Assembly: GCA_944388215.1 (NCBI GenBank)
Contig: CALXHT010000042.1
Coordinates: 62,001 to 126,000, forward strand
From: an uncultured Gemmiger sp.
GTDB taxonomy: Bacteria > Bacillota > Clostridia > Oscillospirales > Ruminococcaceae
Reading direction: 5' to 3'
DNA length: 64,000 nucleotides
Shown here: positions 49,348 to 58,198 of the stretch, piece after piece
Layout: each line of letters begins with the position of its first letter
Numbering within the stretch: position 1 is the stretch's first letter
The notes under the pieces: model-generated
The model's input: the letters and a program-made list of their open reading frames with translations, nothing else
What the model was told of the DNA's origin: nothing
Databases searched by the model: none
Program-made: the position numbers and the translations under genes

Positions 49348-51066
49348 TTATTTATCTTCGATCTGAACATCCACGCCGAGCGCCTGCATGTTCTGCAGTG
49401 TCTGATCAAGTGACATCTGCGGACCTGCATGGTCCTCTGTCTTCGGCGCTTCATAGGGGCCGATACTGCAGCGGATCTTGGTGACCCGGTAGATGGTCTC
49501 CTTCAGCTTTTTGCTCACTTCGCGGTTGTTGCGAATATAGTCGCGGAAAGCATCGCTGCACTCAAACAGCACATGCTTGCCGTCATAGTAAGCTCTGGTC
49601 CCTCGCAGGAAAGAAATCATCATCCCGTCGGTTTCCTCCAGATCCGCCAAAACCAACGCCCATTGGGGGAAAGGTTCCAGCGGTCCTACCTCCTGCTTGG
49701 GAGCCGCACGGCGCACCGGTTTGGGGGCAGGCTGCGGTGCGGGCGCCTGTGTCACAGCTGCCGGGCGCAGTTCCGGCTGCAAAAATTCCGGTTCTTCCTC
49801 GGGCGGCGGAAGCTCTTCCGGCGGTTCCTGTGCCACAGCCGGGACGGTGGGCGGCGGCGCTGCAGGTTTGGTATTCTGTACCGGTGGCGCCGACACAAAC
49901 GGGACGGCAGCCGCCGAAGCGAAAGGCTGCGGTGCCGCGGAAGGCTGTGCCGCTTGCTGTACGGGTGCAGCCTGCACCGCCTGCACAGTCTGCGGCTGCG
50001 TCAGAGAAAATACCGCCAGTTCCAGTTCGATGCGCTGGTCGGTGCCGCGGCTCATTTTTTCCAGCGCCTGACCGAATGCATTGATGGCACGGATGGCTTC
50101 CGTTTGCGGGAAGTCCTTGCGCTGTGAATACGCCGCTTCCTCCTCCGGCGAGGTACCTGTCAGCAGCCCTGTGCCCCCCGGCAGCGCGCACAGCATCAGG
50201 TTGCGGTAATGTCCCGCCAGTTCCATGCAAAGGCGGCGCATATCCACGCTCTGCTGGCGCAATTCCGCAATTTTTTCCAGCGCTGCAACGGCATCTTTGG
50301 CCGCGATGGCATCGCTGATTTCAAACAGATAGCTGCGATCTGTCACACCCGCCATCCGGCGCACCAGCGCTTCATCCACGTGGTTATCCACGCCTGCGCA
50401 GGTGTCGAGAATCGAAAGTGCATCACGCATGGCACCGTCGGCCAGACGCCCGATGAGCTGCGCTGCCCCCGGCTCCAGCTCGATTTTCTCCTGCTGCGCC
50501 ACGTAGGTCAGCCGTCCCGCGATATCCTGCGCCGTGATACGGGCAAAATCATACCGCTGGCATCGGCTGAGGATCGTCACCGGGACCTTCTGCACCTCGG
50601 TGGTCGCCAGAATGAAGATGACATGCTCCGGCGGCTCTTCCATGGTTTTCAGCAGCGCATTGAACGCCTGCGTGGAAAGCATGTGCACCTCGTCGATGAT
50701 GTATACCTTGTACCGGCACACAGAGGGCAGATACGCCACCTCGTCCCGCAGATCCCGGATATCATCCACGCCGTTGTTGGAGGCTGCATCCATCTCGATG
50801 ATGTCCATGATGGCGCCGCTGTCAATCCCCTTGCAGATCTCACATTCGCAGCAGGGATCCGGGCTGGTATGGTCAAGGCAGTTGACCGCTTTGGCAAAGA
50901 TTTTTGCGCAGGTGGTCTTGCCGGTACCACGGGTTCCCGTAAAAAGGTAGGCATGTCCGATGCGTCCCGCCGCAATCTGGTTCTGCAATGCGGTGACAAT
51001 GGGAGTCTGCCCCACCACATCGGCAAAGCGCTGCGGACGCCATTTGCGATACAGTGCTCGATACAT
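49348..51066 (-). CDS. dnaX: DNA polymerase III gamma/tau subunit DnaX
   Basis: This 572-residue clamp-loader ATPase has Walker A GTRGTGKTT, a zinc module (CLDHTSPDPCCECEIC), DEVHML and SRC (LSRCQRYDF). A Pro/Ala-rich linker (about 400-480) and the tau-type C-domain follow. The start is ATG 51066 with GGGGAGG 8 bases upstream; the long N-terminal extension to 51195 overlaps the SRP RNA and is rejected. No obvious frameshift site for a gamma form was seen. ybaB follows. Confidence 0.95.
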   Translation of the reverse strand: MYRALYRKWRPQRFADVVGQTPIVTALQNQIAAGRIGHAYLFTGTRGTGKTTCAKIFAKAVNCLDHTSPDPCCECEICKGIDSGAIMDIIEMDAASNNGVDDIRDLRDEVAYLPSVCRYKVYIIDEVHMLSTQAFNALLKTMEEPPEHVIFILATTEVQKVPVTILSRCQRYDFARITAQDIAGRLTYVAQQEKIELEPGAAQLIGRLADGAMRDALSILDTCAGVDNHVDEALVRRMAGVTDRSYLFEISDAIAAKDAVAALEKIAELRQQSVDMRRLCMELAGHYRNLMLCALPGGTGLLTGTSPEEEAAYSQRKDFPQTEAIRAINAFGQALEKMSRGTDQRIELELAVFSLTQPQTVQAVQAAPVQQAAQPSAAPQPFASAAAVPFVSAPPVQNTKPAAPPPTVPAVAQEPPEELPPPEEEPEFLQPELRPAAVTQAPAPQPAPKPVRRAAPKQEVGPLEPFPQWALVLADLEETDGMMISFLRGTRAYYDGKHVLFECSDAFRDYIRNNREVSKKLKETIYRVTKIRCSIGPYEAPKTEDHAGPQMSLDQTLQNMQALGVDVQIEDK

Positions 51067-51121
51067 CGGCACACCTCCCCGTACAATCAGAAAAAGCGGG
51101 CAGAGCACGCGGCTGCGCCGC

Positions 51122-51239
51122 TTTGCGTACAGATGCAGGCTTGCCGCAGCACTGGACGAGCACCGCTTAATGCTGCTCGGTTCCCCGCCTGACATGGTTC
51201 ACAGGCCGCCCACGCACGGGGCCCGCATCTGTACGCAAA
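51122..51239 (-). ncRNA. ffs: Signal recognition particle RNA (small bacterial type)
   Basis: This RNA of about 115 nt is the scaffold of Ffh in membrane targeting. The terminal helix is perfect (GCGTACAGATGC at 51236-51225 with GCATCTGTACGC at 51136-51125). The apical domain GTGAACCATGTCAGG, GGAA tetraloop and GAGCAGC is the conserved Ffh-binding loop. It lies directly upstream of dnaX, the usual Firmicutes place. It is of the short, Alu-less type. The ends are good to a few bases. Confidence 0.9.
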
Positions 51240-51270
51240 ACAGCGCAATACAGCCCTGTCCGCAGAAGCT

Positions 51271-51299
51271 ATTATACAATATCGGCCGCATAAATGCAA
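51271..51299 (-). promoter_or_regulatory. Promoter of the SRP RNA and dnaX operon
   Basis: Minus-strand TTGCAT (51294-51299), 17 bp, TATAAT (51271-51276). Transcription should start near 51264, about 25 bases before the mature RNA. Confidence 0.85.
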
Positions 51300-51318
51300 G
51301 AGGCCGATGCAGCAGATT

Positions 51319-52068
51319 TCAACGCCGCAGATAGTAAGTTCCCTCCGGGTCCCGGCACAGAGTAACCCCGAACACACCGTCCAGAATTTTCTGTTCGAAG
51401 AGATTTGCCGGGCTGTCAAATGCCAGCAATCCCCCCTCCGACAGAACCGCTACCCTGTCACTGTACTGAAGCGCCTGAGCCAGATCGTGGAGGACCAGCA
51501 GAAGGGACTTTCCCTGATCCGCCAGGGTGCGCATCAGTTCCAGCAGTTCAAACTGCGCCGAAACATCCAGATAAGTCGTGGGCTCATCCAGCAGAATGGT
51601 ATCGCCCCCCTGTGCCAGTGCCATAGCCAGATAGACCCGTTGCCGTTCGCCGCCGGAAAGCTCCCGCAGATCCCGCTCCGCCCACCGGGCAACGCCGGTG
51701 GCCTGCATGGCCTGTTCCACAGCCGCCTTGTCCCGTGTGGTCATCTGGCGGGACAGTCCCAGATATGGAAACCGGCCATGGCTGACCAGGCCCCGCACTG
51801 TGATCTCGGGGATGTTGCGCACCTGGGGCATAAAGGCCGCTGCACGGGCAAACTCCTTGCGGTTGTAGCTGTGAAGTTCACGCCCCGCCAGCAGAATCTG
51901 ACCGTCCAGCAGCGGAAGCTGCCTTGCCATCGCTTTGAGCAGCGTCGTTTTGCCGCAGCCGTTGGTGCCTACCAACGTGGTGATCTGACCATCCTGTGCC
52001 GTAAAGCTGACATCCCGCACAACGCAGACTCCGTCATATCCCACCGAAACGTTCCGGAGTTCAAACAT
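51319..52068 (-). CDS. FecE/BtuD-type ABC transporter ATPase
   Basis: This 249-residue ATPase energises the adjacent FecCD permease. Walker A GTNGCGKTTL, the Q-loop FMPQVRN, the signature LSGGERQR and Walker B TILLDEPTTYLD are all intact. It starts within the permease stop by an 8-base overlap. As the last gene of the cobalamin operon it suggests import of cobinamide, cobalamin or another corrinoid/cobalt chelate, although siderophore transport uses the same family. The solute-binding protein is not in the window. Confidence 0.85.
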   Translation of the reverse strand: MFELRNVSVGYDGVCVVRDVSFTAQDGQITTLVGTNGCGKTTLLKAMARQLPLLDGQILLAGRELHSYNRKEFARAAAFMPQVRNIPEITVRGLVSHGRFPYLGLSRQMTTRDKAAVEQAMQATGVARWAERDLRELSGGERQRVYLAMALAQGGDTILLDEPTTYLDVSAQFELLELMRTLADQGKSLLLVLHDLAQALQYSDRVAVLSEGGLLAFDSPANLFEQKILDGVFGVTLCRDPEGTYYLRR

Positions 52069-53074
52069 AGATACGCCTCCTTTTTCGGTGGAGCAGCAAG
52101 CTCAGGAAGAAAGGTCCCCCGATCAGGGAGAGCAGAATTCCCACCGGAAGTTCAAACGGCGCAAACAGCAGCCGCGCAGCAATATCGCACAGCACCACAA
52201 ACGCGGCCCCCAGCAATGCCGACGCCGGCACAAGAATCCGATGGTCGGTACCAATGAGCCGGCGCGCAATGTGCGGTGCCAGCAGCCCCACAAAGCTCAA
52301 TAGCCCCGCAAAGCTGACCGCTGCACCTGCCAGAAGCGCTGCCGCCAGGATGCCCAGGAATCTGGTGCGCGTCACATGCAGCCCCAGGCCGGTCGCGCTC
52401 TCCTCCCCCAGGCAGAGGACATTCAGATCCACCGTCAAAAACAGCGCCAGCAGCAGCCCCAGAAGGAAGTACGGAAATGCCGCCCCCAGCATGCTCATCG
52501 TAACGCCGGAAAGCCCGCCGGTCAGAAAGCCGGGGGAACTGGCTACGATTTCCGGCCAGAGCAATTTCAAGGTGTTGATGCCGGCAGTCAGCATGCCGCT
52601 GACCGCAAGGCCGGCAAGTACCAGCGTTGTGCGGGAAAGTCCCGCGCGCCAGGCCAGCAGATACACCAGCATGGAACAGCCCAGCGCCCCCAGGAACGAG
52701 GCAAACTGCATGGCCCCCGGCACGGCAGGCACCAGCACCATGGCAAACAGTGCAAAGAACCCTGCCCCGGCATTCACGCCGATCACATTCGGGCTTGCCA
52801 TGGCGTTGTTGAGCACCGCCTGCAGCAGGACGCCGGCCACAGCAAGGGCTGCGCCGGAGAAAAGTCCTCCCAGCATACGGGGCAACCGCACATAGGCCAT
52901 CACGCGCCAGACAGGGTCCTGCTCATCCCGGGACCCCAGTGCCTGCCACAACTGCCCCAGCGAATAGGGCTGGCTGCCCAGGCATAAAGCGGCCACCGAA
53001 GACACCACCACCGCCACAGCCAGCAGAAGCAGCACGGCGGGCACCGATGTTTTGGGTTGTTTTCTGTTCTTCAT
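52061..53074 (-). CDS. FecCD-family ABC transporter permease
   Basis: This 337-residue permease has nine to ten hydrophobic segments. The typical RLPRMLGGLFSGAALAVAGVLLQ near the start and the ATPase-contact loop FVGLLAPHIARRLIGTDHR are visible. The family transports iron-siderophores, heme and vitamin B12. Its place after cbiC and before the ATPase in the cobalamin operon supports a corrinoid substrate. The start is ATG 53074, 4 bases after the cbiC stop; the long extension to 53365 is a shadow. BtuF-like binding protein is missing. Confidence 0.88.
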   Translation of the reverse strand: MKNRKQPKTSVPAVLLLLAVAVVVSSVAALCLGSQPYSLGQLWQALGSRDEQDPVWRVMAYVRLPRMLGGLFSGAALAVAGVLLQAVLNNAMASPNVIGVNAGAGFFALFAMVLVPAVPGAMQFASFLGALGCSMLVYLLAWRAGLSRTTLVLAGLAVSGMLTAGINTLKLLWPEIVASSPGFLTGGLSGVTMSMLGAAFPYFLLGLLLALFLTVDLNVLCLGEESATGLGLHVTRTRFLGILAAALLAGAAVSFAGLLSFVGLLAPHIARRLIGTDHRILVPASALLGAAFVVLCDIAARLLFAPFELPVGILLSLIGGPFFLSLLLHRKRRRIYV

Positions 53075-53078
53075 TGTA

Positions 53079-53753
53079 TCACCCCTGCCAGCCCCGGGCG
53101 GCCGGGTCCAGACGTTCCGTAGCCGTGTACAGCAGCGCATTGCATATAGCCGTCGCCACCGTACTTCCGCCCTTGCGCCCCATTGCTGCAATATAAGGCA
53201 CATTATGTGCCCTGCACGCGGAGAAGATCTTTTCTTTGCTCTCCACCACGTTGACAAACCCCACCGGCACAGCAATGACCAGTGCCGGACGCAGGACATG
53301 CTGTTCCATGAGATCGCACATCGCCAGCAGCGCCGTCGGGGCGTTGCCCACCACAAAAATTCCATTGGGACAGATTTCCGCCGCGCGGCGCATCGAGGCC
53401 ACAGCGCGCGTTGTCCCTTCCTGTTTGGCCTCTTTTGCCACCTCCGGGTCCGCCATAAAACACTGTGCCGCGCAGCCCAAAGCCGCTAGTGAAGGCTTGC
53501 TGATACCGGCCAGAGCCATGTTGGTATCGGTGACGATTGGAGTTCCCTGTTTCAGCGCCTCCACCCCGCACCGGACGGCTCCCGGGGTGAACCGAAGCGT
53601 ATGGGCATAGTCAAAATCAGCCGTGGCATGGATCACGCGCCGCACGACCACCTCACATTCCGGAGCCGGCACGAGATTCTGCTGCGCAAGTTCTTCTGCG
53701 ATGATCTGCATACTGGTCCGCTCAATATCGGCGGGGAGCGTGTGTTGTATCAT
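53079..53753 (-). CDS. cbiC: Cobalt-precorrin-8 methylmutase CbiC
   Basis: This 224-residue enzyme moves the methyl from C11 to C12 in (cobalt-)precorrin-8. The active-site His in RRVIHATADFDYA is present, with GTPIVTDTNMALAGI and VGNAPTALLAM. Length and fold are standard. It overlaps cbiP by 4 bases. Confidence 0.94.
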   Translation of the reverse strand: MIQHTLPADIERTSMQIIAEELAQQNLVPAPECEVVVRRVIHATADFDYAHTLRFTPGAVRCGVEALKQGTPIVTDTNMALAGISKPSLAALGCAAQCFMADPEVAKEAKQEGTTRAVASMRRAAEICPNGIFVVGNAPTALLAMCDLMEQHVLRPALVIAVPVGFVNVVESKEKIFSACRAHNVPYIAAMGRKGGSTVATAICNALLYTATERLDPAARGWQG

Positions 53754-55246
53754 CGGTATTCCTCCATCAGACGATAGATTGCCTGGATGTCCAGCGCCTC
53801 ACGGACCCCTTTTGCCAGGGCATCAAACTGTTGCTGCTGGTACGCCTCGTGGTCGATGGGCGCCGCCTGCTGTACCGTCAGGCCCTTGCGACGGCAAAGC
53901 CAGTCAGCCAGCCTGACCGTCAACTCGCCGGTATCAAACAGGCCATGCAGATAGGTACCAAATACCTGCCCCTGGCAGCAGCCTTCCGGGGTTCCATCCT
54001 GCAGACGGCAGAACGGTGTTCCCGCTCCCCGTGTGTTTCCCATGTGGATCTCATATCCATCCAGCTGCGCTCCCGCAAACGGTTGCTGCAGCACCGTGGC
54101 CTGTACACGGGTGCGCGTTTTCTGCCGTGTGAATACGGTATCCATGGGCAGCAGTCCGAGGCCCCGCAGTGTGCGTCCGGCTTCGCCGCCCTCCACGCCC
54201 CAGGGATCCTGCAGTGTCCGCCCCAGCATCTGGTAGCCGCCGCAGACACCGAGAATCGGGGTGCCTGCCGCGGCCAGTTTGCGGATGGCCGCTTCCAGCC
54301 CGTTCTGCCGCAGCCAGAGCAGATCCTCCATGGTGTTTTTGGTCCCCGGCAGAATGATGAAATCGGGATGTCCCAGCGAGGAACCATCCTGCACGTACCG
54401 GATCCCCAGCACCGGGTGGGCTTCCAGCGGGGTAAAATCTGTAAAATTGGAAAGACGGAGCAGCCGGATCACGGCCACGTCCACAGGTTTATGCACGGAG
54501 CGCTCTTCCAGACACGGTGCCAGAGAGTCCTCCTCGTCAATGTCCAGATCCATGAAAGGCACTACACCAAGCACCGGCAAACGGGTCTTCTCTTCCAGCA
54601 TGGCCAGTCCCGGCGCCAGGATGGCCGGGTCGCCGCGGAATTTGTTGATGACCAGTCCGCCGATCCGCGCCCGTTCCTCCGGCTCCAGCAGGGCTACCGT
54701 TCCATACAGCTGGGCAAACACACCGCCCCGGTCAATGTCTCCGGTCAGCAGCACCGGGGCGTTGATCATTCTGGCCAGTCCCATATTCACGATATCGTCC
54801 TGCTTCAGATTGATCTCCGCCGGACTGCCGGCCCCCTCCACCACGACCACATCGCAGGTCTGTGCCAGGCTTTCATAGGCCTCCAGAATTTCCGGAATCA
54901 GCTGCTTTTTGTAGCGGAAATACTCCGCTGCGGGCATCTGGCCCCGCACCTCTCCCCGGACAATCACCTGACTGCCCGTGTCGCTGCAGGGTTTGAGCAG
55001 CACAGGATTCATCCGCACGTCGGGTTCCACGCCAGCAGCCTGGGCCTGCACCACCTGTGCACGTCCCATTTCCAGTCCCTCGCGCGTCACATAGCTGTTC
55101 AGCGCCATGTTCTGGCTTTTAAAGGGGGCCACACGCAGCCCGTCCTGTGCAAAAATACGGCAAAGGGCCGTGCACAGCAGGCTCTTTCCGGCGCCCGACA
55201 TCGTTCCCTGCACCATGATGCAGCGGGCATGATATATCTGGCTCAT
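53750..55246 (-). CDS. cbiP: Cobyric acid synthase CbiP (CobQ)
   Basis: This 498-residue glutamine amidotransferase amidates four side chains of adenosylcobyrinic diamide. The N-terminal P-loop GTMSGAGKSLLCT, PDVRMNPVLLKP and VEGAGSPAEINL are seen, and the C-terminal class-I-like domain has GVCGGYQMLG with the Cys. HGLFDTG near the end is typical. It overlaps cobD and cbiC by 4 bases each. The length is standard. Confidence 0.95.
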   Translation of the reverse strand: MSQIYHARCIMVQGTMSGAGKSLLCTALCRIFAQDGLRVAPFKSQNMALNSYVTREGLEMGRAQVVQAQAAGVEPDVRMNPVLLKPCSDTGSQVIVRGEVRGQMPAAEYFRYKKQLIPEILEAYESLAQTCDVVVVEGAGSPAEINLKQDDIVNMGLARMINAPVLLTGDIDRGGVFAQLYGTVALLEPEERARIGGLVINKFRGDPAILAPGLAMLEEKTRLPVLGVVPFMDLDIDEEDSLAPCLEERSVHKPVDVAVIRLLRLSNFTDFTPLEAHPVLGIRYVQDGSSLGHPDFIILPGTKNTMEDLLWLRQNGLEAAIRKLAAAGTPILGVCGGYQMLGRTLQDPWGVEGGEAGRTLRGLGLLPMDTVFTRQKTRTRVQATVLQQPFAGAQLDGYEIHMGNTRGAGTPFCRLQDGTPEGCCQGQVFGTYLHGLFDTGELTVRLADWLCRRKGLTVQQAAPIDHEAYQQQQFDALAKGVREALDIQAIYRLMEEYR

Positions 55247-56298
55247 GCGAGTATCTCCTCAAGTGCCGCCAGCAGACGGCGGTTTTCCGGTTCTGTCCGC
55301 ACCGCCGTTCGGTACCAGTTGTCGTCCAATCCCAGGTAATTCCCGCACCCCCGCAGAAGGATGCCCCGCCCCCGTAAGGGCTGCAGCAGCGGCACCGTGC
55401 AACGGAACAAAAGATAATTGGCCTCCCCGGGGATCACCCGCAGGCCCAGACGCTCAAGCCCCTGCCGCAAAAGGATCCGCTGACTGCGGATCAGGGCGCG
55501 CACCTGCTGTACATACTTCTTTTCCCCGAGAGCCGCACAGCCTGCCTCCTGTGCCAGTGTGCTCACAGACCAGGGCGGTCCTGCCAGCCGCATCCGCTCC
55601 AGCAGCGTTTCGTCAGAGCACAGTGCATAACCCAGCCGTATGCCTGCCATGGCGTAGAGTTTGGTAAACGCCTTCAGAATTACCAGATTCGGATGGTCTT
55701 TTAATTGCGGCAACAGCGTATGGGCAGTGGGATCATCCAGAAAGTTCATAAAACATTCATCCACAACCAGCAGGGCCCCTACAGCGGTGCAGCGGTCCAG
55801 AATCCGTCGCAGAATCAGCACGGGTGTCGTGCGGCCGGTCGGGTTGTTGGGCTCGCAGAGGAACACCATCCCGGTTTGCGTGGTGATTTCTTCCACAAAG
55901 CTTTCATCGATGGCAAAATTGCTTTCCGGCAAGAGAGAGTGGCGCTTTACCCGGCAATGAACGCTATTCAGCGCCGCCTCATATTCGGCAAACGTCGGCG
56001 CCGGGATCAGGGCTTCCCGGGGACAAACCGCCGCTGCCAGCCGCCAGATCAGATCCGCAGCCCCGTTGCCGCAAAGCACCCATGCAGGCGATATACCTGC
56101 CGTCTCTCCAATGGCCTGCCGCAGTTTTCGGCACAGCGGGTCCGGGTATCGATCCGCCACAGACACCGCTTCCTGCACGGCCCGCTGCACTGCCTCCGGC
56201 ACGCCCAGCGGGCTAACGTTGGCGGAAAAATCCAACGGTGGCCGCCCGTATTCCGTTTCAAATCCGGCCCAATCGCCGCCATGCACCAGCTGCATCAT
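55243..56298 (-). CDS. cobD: Threonine-phosphate decarboxylase CobD
   Basis: This 351-residue PLP enzyme of the aminotransferase fold makes (R)-1-amino-2-propanol phosphate for the nucleotide loop. It starts HGGDWAGFETEYGRPPLDFSAN, typical of the CobD (CobC in Pseudomonas) branch. The PLP lysine is in FTKLYAMAGIRLGY, with CEPNNPTGR earlier. The cbiB gene follows upstream with zero gap. The family is close to HisC, but context makes CobD the clear call. Confidence 0.92.
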   Translation of the reverse strand: MMQLVHGGDWAGFETEYGRPPLDFSANVSPLGVPEAVQRAVQEAVSVADRYPDPLCRKLRQAIGETAGISPAWVLCGNGAADLIWRLAAAVCPREALIPAPTFAEYEAALNSVHCRVKRHSLLPESNFAIDESFVEEITTQTGMVFLCEPNNPTGRTTPVLILRRILDRCTAVGALLVVDECFMNFLDDPTAHTLLPQLKDHPNLVILKAFTKLYAMAGIRLGYALCSDETLLERMRLAGPPWSVSTLAQEAGCAALGEKKYVQQVRALIRSQRILLRQGLERLGLRVIPGEANYLLFRCTVPLLQPLRGRGILLRGCGNYLGLDDNWYRTAVRTEPENRRLLAALEEILA

Positions 56299-57267
56299 TC
56301 ACCTCAAGAAAAACAGAATGCTTCCGCGAAGCAGCAGCCCCACAAGAAGCGCTGCAAAGGCCCCGGCAAACAGCATCCGGTTGGCGTGCAGGATATCCTG
56401 CGGCTCCACCGCACGTCGGGCATCTCCAATCGTGGGCTTGTCGTAGTATTCTCCAAAATAGTAGGCAGGCCCCGCCAGCTGCACACCCAGTGCCCCGGCA
56501 CAGGCCGACTCGGTCTGGGCGCTGTTGGGGCTGGCATGGTTCCGGCGGTCCCGCCGCCAGATCCGCCAGGCATTTTTCCCATCCTGCCCGGTCAGCGCTG
56601 CGGCCAGAATCCAGAACAGGGCTGCCAGCCGGGACGGCAGGAAATTGGCCGCATCGTCCAGCCGGGCTGCCGCCCTGCCAAAATGCAGATAGCGCTGATT
56701 CTTGTACCCCACCATGCTGTCCATCGTATTGATTGCTTTGTAACACAGCGCCAGCGGTGCCCCACCGATGAGCATATACACAAGCGGTGCCACCACACCG
56801 TCAGAAAAATTTTCTGCCACCGTCTCTATGGTTGCCTTTGTCACGCCTTCCTCGGTAAGGTTCTGCGTATCCCGGCCTACAATCCGTGCCACCGCCTTGC
56901 GGGCCCCGGGCAGGTCTTCCGCGGCGAGGCAGCCGTACACACGCCGGCTTTCCACAGCCAGTCCCTTCACAGCCAGTGCCTGCCAGCACCAGATGGTCTG
57001 TACCGCCAGTCCCAGCAAAGGGTGCAGACGGTTTGCCACCACGCAGACTGCCGCCGTTAAGAGCAGTGTTCCAACCGGCAGTACCACCGCGAGCACCCGG
57101 CCGGCCGCCCGTTCTCCTTCCGGTGTGGCCGGAAAACGCGCGCGCAGGAATTTTTCCAATCCTGTGATGCACTTTCCCATGATTACCACGGGATGGGGCA
57201 TCCAGGCGGGGTCCGCCAGCCACAGATCCAGAAGGAATCCCATCACGATGGCTGCACAGATCTTCAT
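56299..57267 (-). CDS. cbiB: Adenosylcobinamide-phosphate synthase CbiB
   Basis: This 322-residue membrane enzyme attaches aminopropanol phosphate to adenosylcobyric acid. WMPHPVVIMGKCI and the conserved RDTQNL, ENFSDGVVAPL and KAINTMDSMVGY are present. Four to five hydrophobic segments are visible. It overlaps cobC by 4 bases, and cobD follows directly. Confidence 0.94.
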   Translation of the reverse strand: MKICAAIVMGFLLDLWLADPAWMPHPVVIMGKCITGLEKFLRARFPATPEGERAAGRVLAVVLPVGTLLLTAAVCVVANRLHPLLGLAVQTIWCWQALAVKGLAVESRRVYGCLAAEDLPGARKAVARIVGRDTQNLTEEGVTKATIETVAENFSDGVVAPLVYMLIGGAPLALCYKAINTMDSMVGYKNQRYLHFGRAAARLDDAANFLPSRLAALFWILAAALTGQDGKNAWRIWRRDRRNHASPNSAQTESACAGALGVQLAGPAYYFGEYYDKPTIGDARRAVEPQDILHANRMLFAGAFAALLVGLLLRGSILFFLR

Positions 57268-57863
57268 GCGTTGGCCCCTTTGGTATACTGAACCGTTTCC
57301 AGCACCGTCAGAATATGCTCCTGCGGCCAGTGGGAAGCGTCCAGTTTATACCCGCCCGCGTTGGGCGCACACCAGTGGTAATATTCATGGTGCGGTACCG
57401 CGTACCGTTCCATCACCGCCATCTGTGTGCCGCCATGGGCAACAATCACCAGTTGGTCCTTCTTCTGGCGGAAAGCCTCGTCCACCAGCTGGGCGAAGGC
57501 AGCGCAGGTACGGTCACAGAACTGGTCCTTTCGCTCCCCGTCCGGGCAGGTCGTCTCGCAGTTTGCCTTCACCCAGGCAAGATAATCGGGATCATGCTCC
57601 ATCTCCACATAATTGCGGCCCTCAAAGCTGCCGAAGTTCATCTCCTTGAGATTTTCCACCACGACCTGCCGGGCCTGCGGAAACAGGATGGCAGCCGTCT
57701 GTTGGGTGCGGACCAGCGGAGAGACGTACACCACCTCCGGCGAAAAATCAGCCTGCCGGATGCGGGCCTTACCCTCTTCCGAGAGGGGGATATTTCTTTG
57801 TCCCTGATAGCGTTTTTCCACATTATACACGGTCGTACCATGGCGCAGCAAATAGATGATCAC
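57264..57863 (-). CDS. cobC: Histidine phosphatase, alpha-ribazole phosphatase-like (CobC)
   Basis: This 199-residue phosphoglycerate-mutase-type phosphatase has the RHG motif LLRHGTTVYN and a later VAHGGTQMAVM. In this position it probably removes the phosphate of alpha-ribazole-5-phosphate or adenosylcobalamin-5-phosphate. It overlaps the small cobU-like and cbiB genes by 4 bases each. The family name rests on context because the sequence is only generally RHG. Confidence 0.82.
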   Translation of the reverse strand: MIIYLLRHGTTVYNVEKRYQGQRNIPLSEEGKARIRQADFSPEVVYVSPLVRTQQTAAILFPQARQVVVENLKEMNFGSFEGRNYVEMEHDPDYLAWVKANCETTCPDGERKDQFCDRTCAAFAQLVDEAFRQKKDQLVIVAHGGTQMAVMERYAVPHHEYYHWCAPNAGGYKLDASHWPQEHILTVLETVQYTKGANA

Positions 57864-58198
57864 GATTCCAAACTTCCTTTCAAAACAAGCGGCAATCCGT
57901 AAAAGACCCGGACCACAGTATCCGCTCTTTCCGCCAGCAGACAGTTGAGCCTGCCTGCTGCTTCCCGGGCGGAGCGTTCCTGTGGATCCGCCGGAACAAC
58001 ACCGCCGCCCACCTCTGTGGCGATCACAATTTCGGCCTTTGCCAGCTCATCCGCCAGCGCTTCCATGTCCCGGGCCTGTGCGGCATGGTTCTCCACATGG
58101 TCCACCGCCCGGCTCTTCAGTTCTTCCGGGGTACATCCCAGAAGGCGACAGGCAAAAGCATGTTTTCCGCCATACAGCGGCCCGAACAGAAAAATCAT
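57860..58198 (-). CDS. Miniature CobU-like protein with degenerate P-loop
   Basis: This 112-residue protein resembles the two ends of CobU with the middle missing. The start IFLFGPLYGGKHAFA aligns with the CobU P-loop but has His instead of Ser/Thr after Lys13-like GGK. The end ATEVGGGVVPADPQERSAREAAGRLN and VFYGLPLVLKG matches the CobU C-terminus (family about 180 residues). Without the P-loop Ser/Thr and the guanylylated His region it is probably not a normal kinase/guanylyltransferase. It sits between cobS and cobC with 4-base overlaps on both sides, so it is a maintained gene. A full-length CobU lies two genes upstream. Confidence 0.65.
   Translation of the reverse strand: MIFLFGPLYGGKHAFACRLLGCTPEELKSRAVDHVENHAAQARDMEALADELAKAEIVIATEVGGGVVPADPQERSAREAAGRLNCLLAERADTVVRVFYGLPLVLKGSLES

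Noticed and set aside
49348..51066. Programmed frameshift in dnaX for a gamma subunit
   Set aside because: No A-AAA-AAG-type site with a following hairpin was seen in the linker region.
51281..51308. Inverted repeat ATCGGCC / GGCCGAT as a terminator of the cobalamin operon
   Set aside because: The loop is long, no T run follows, and it overlaps the SRP RNA promoter; it may be chance.
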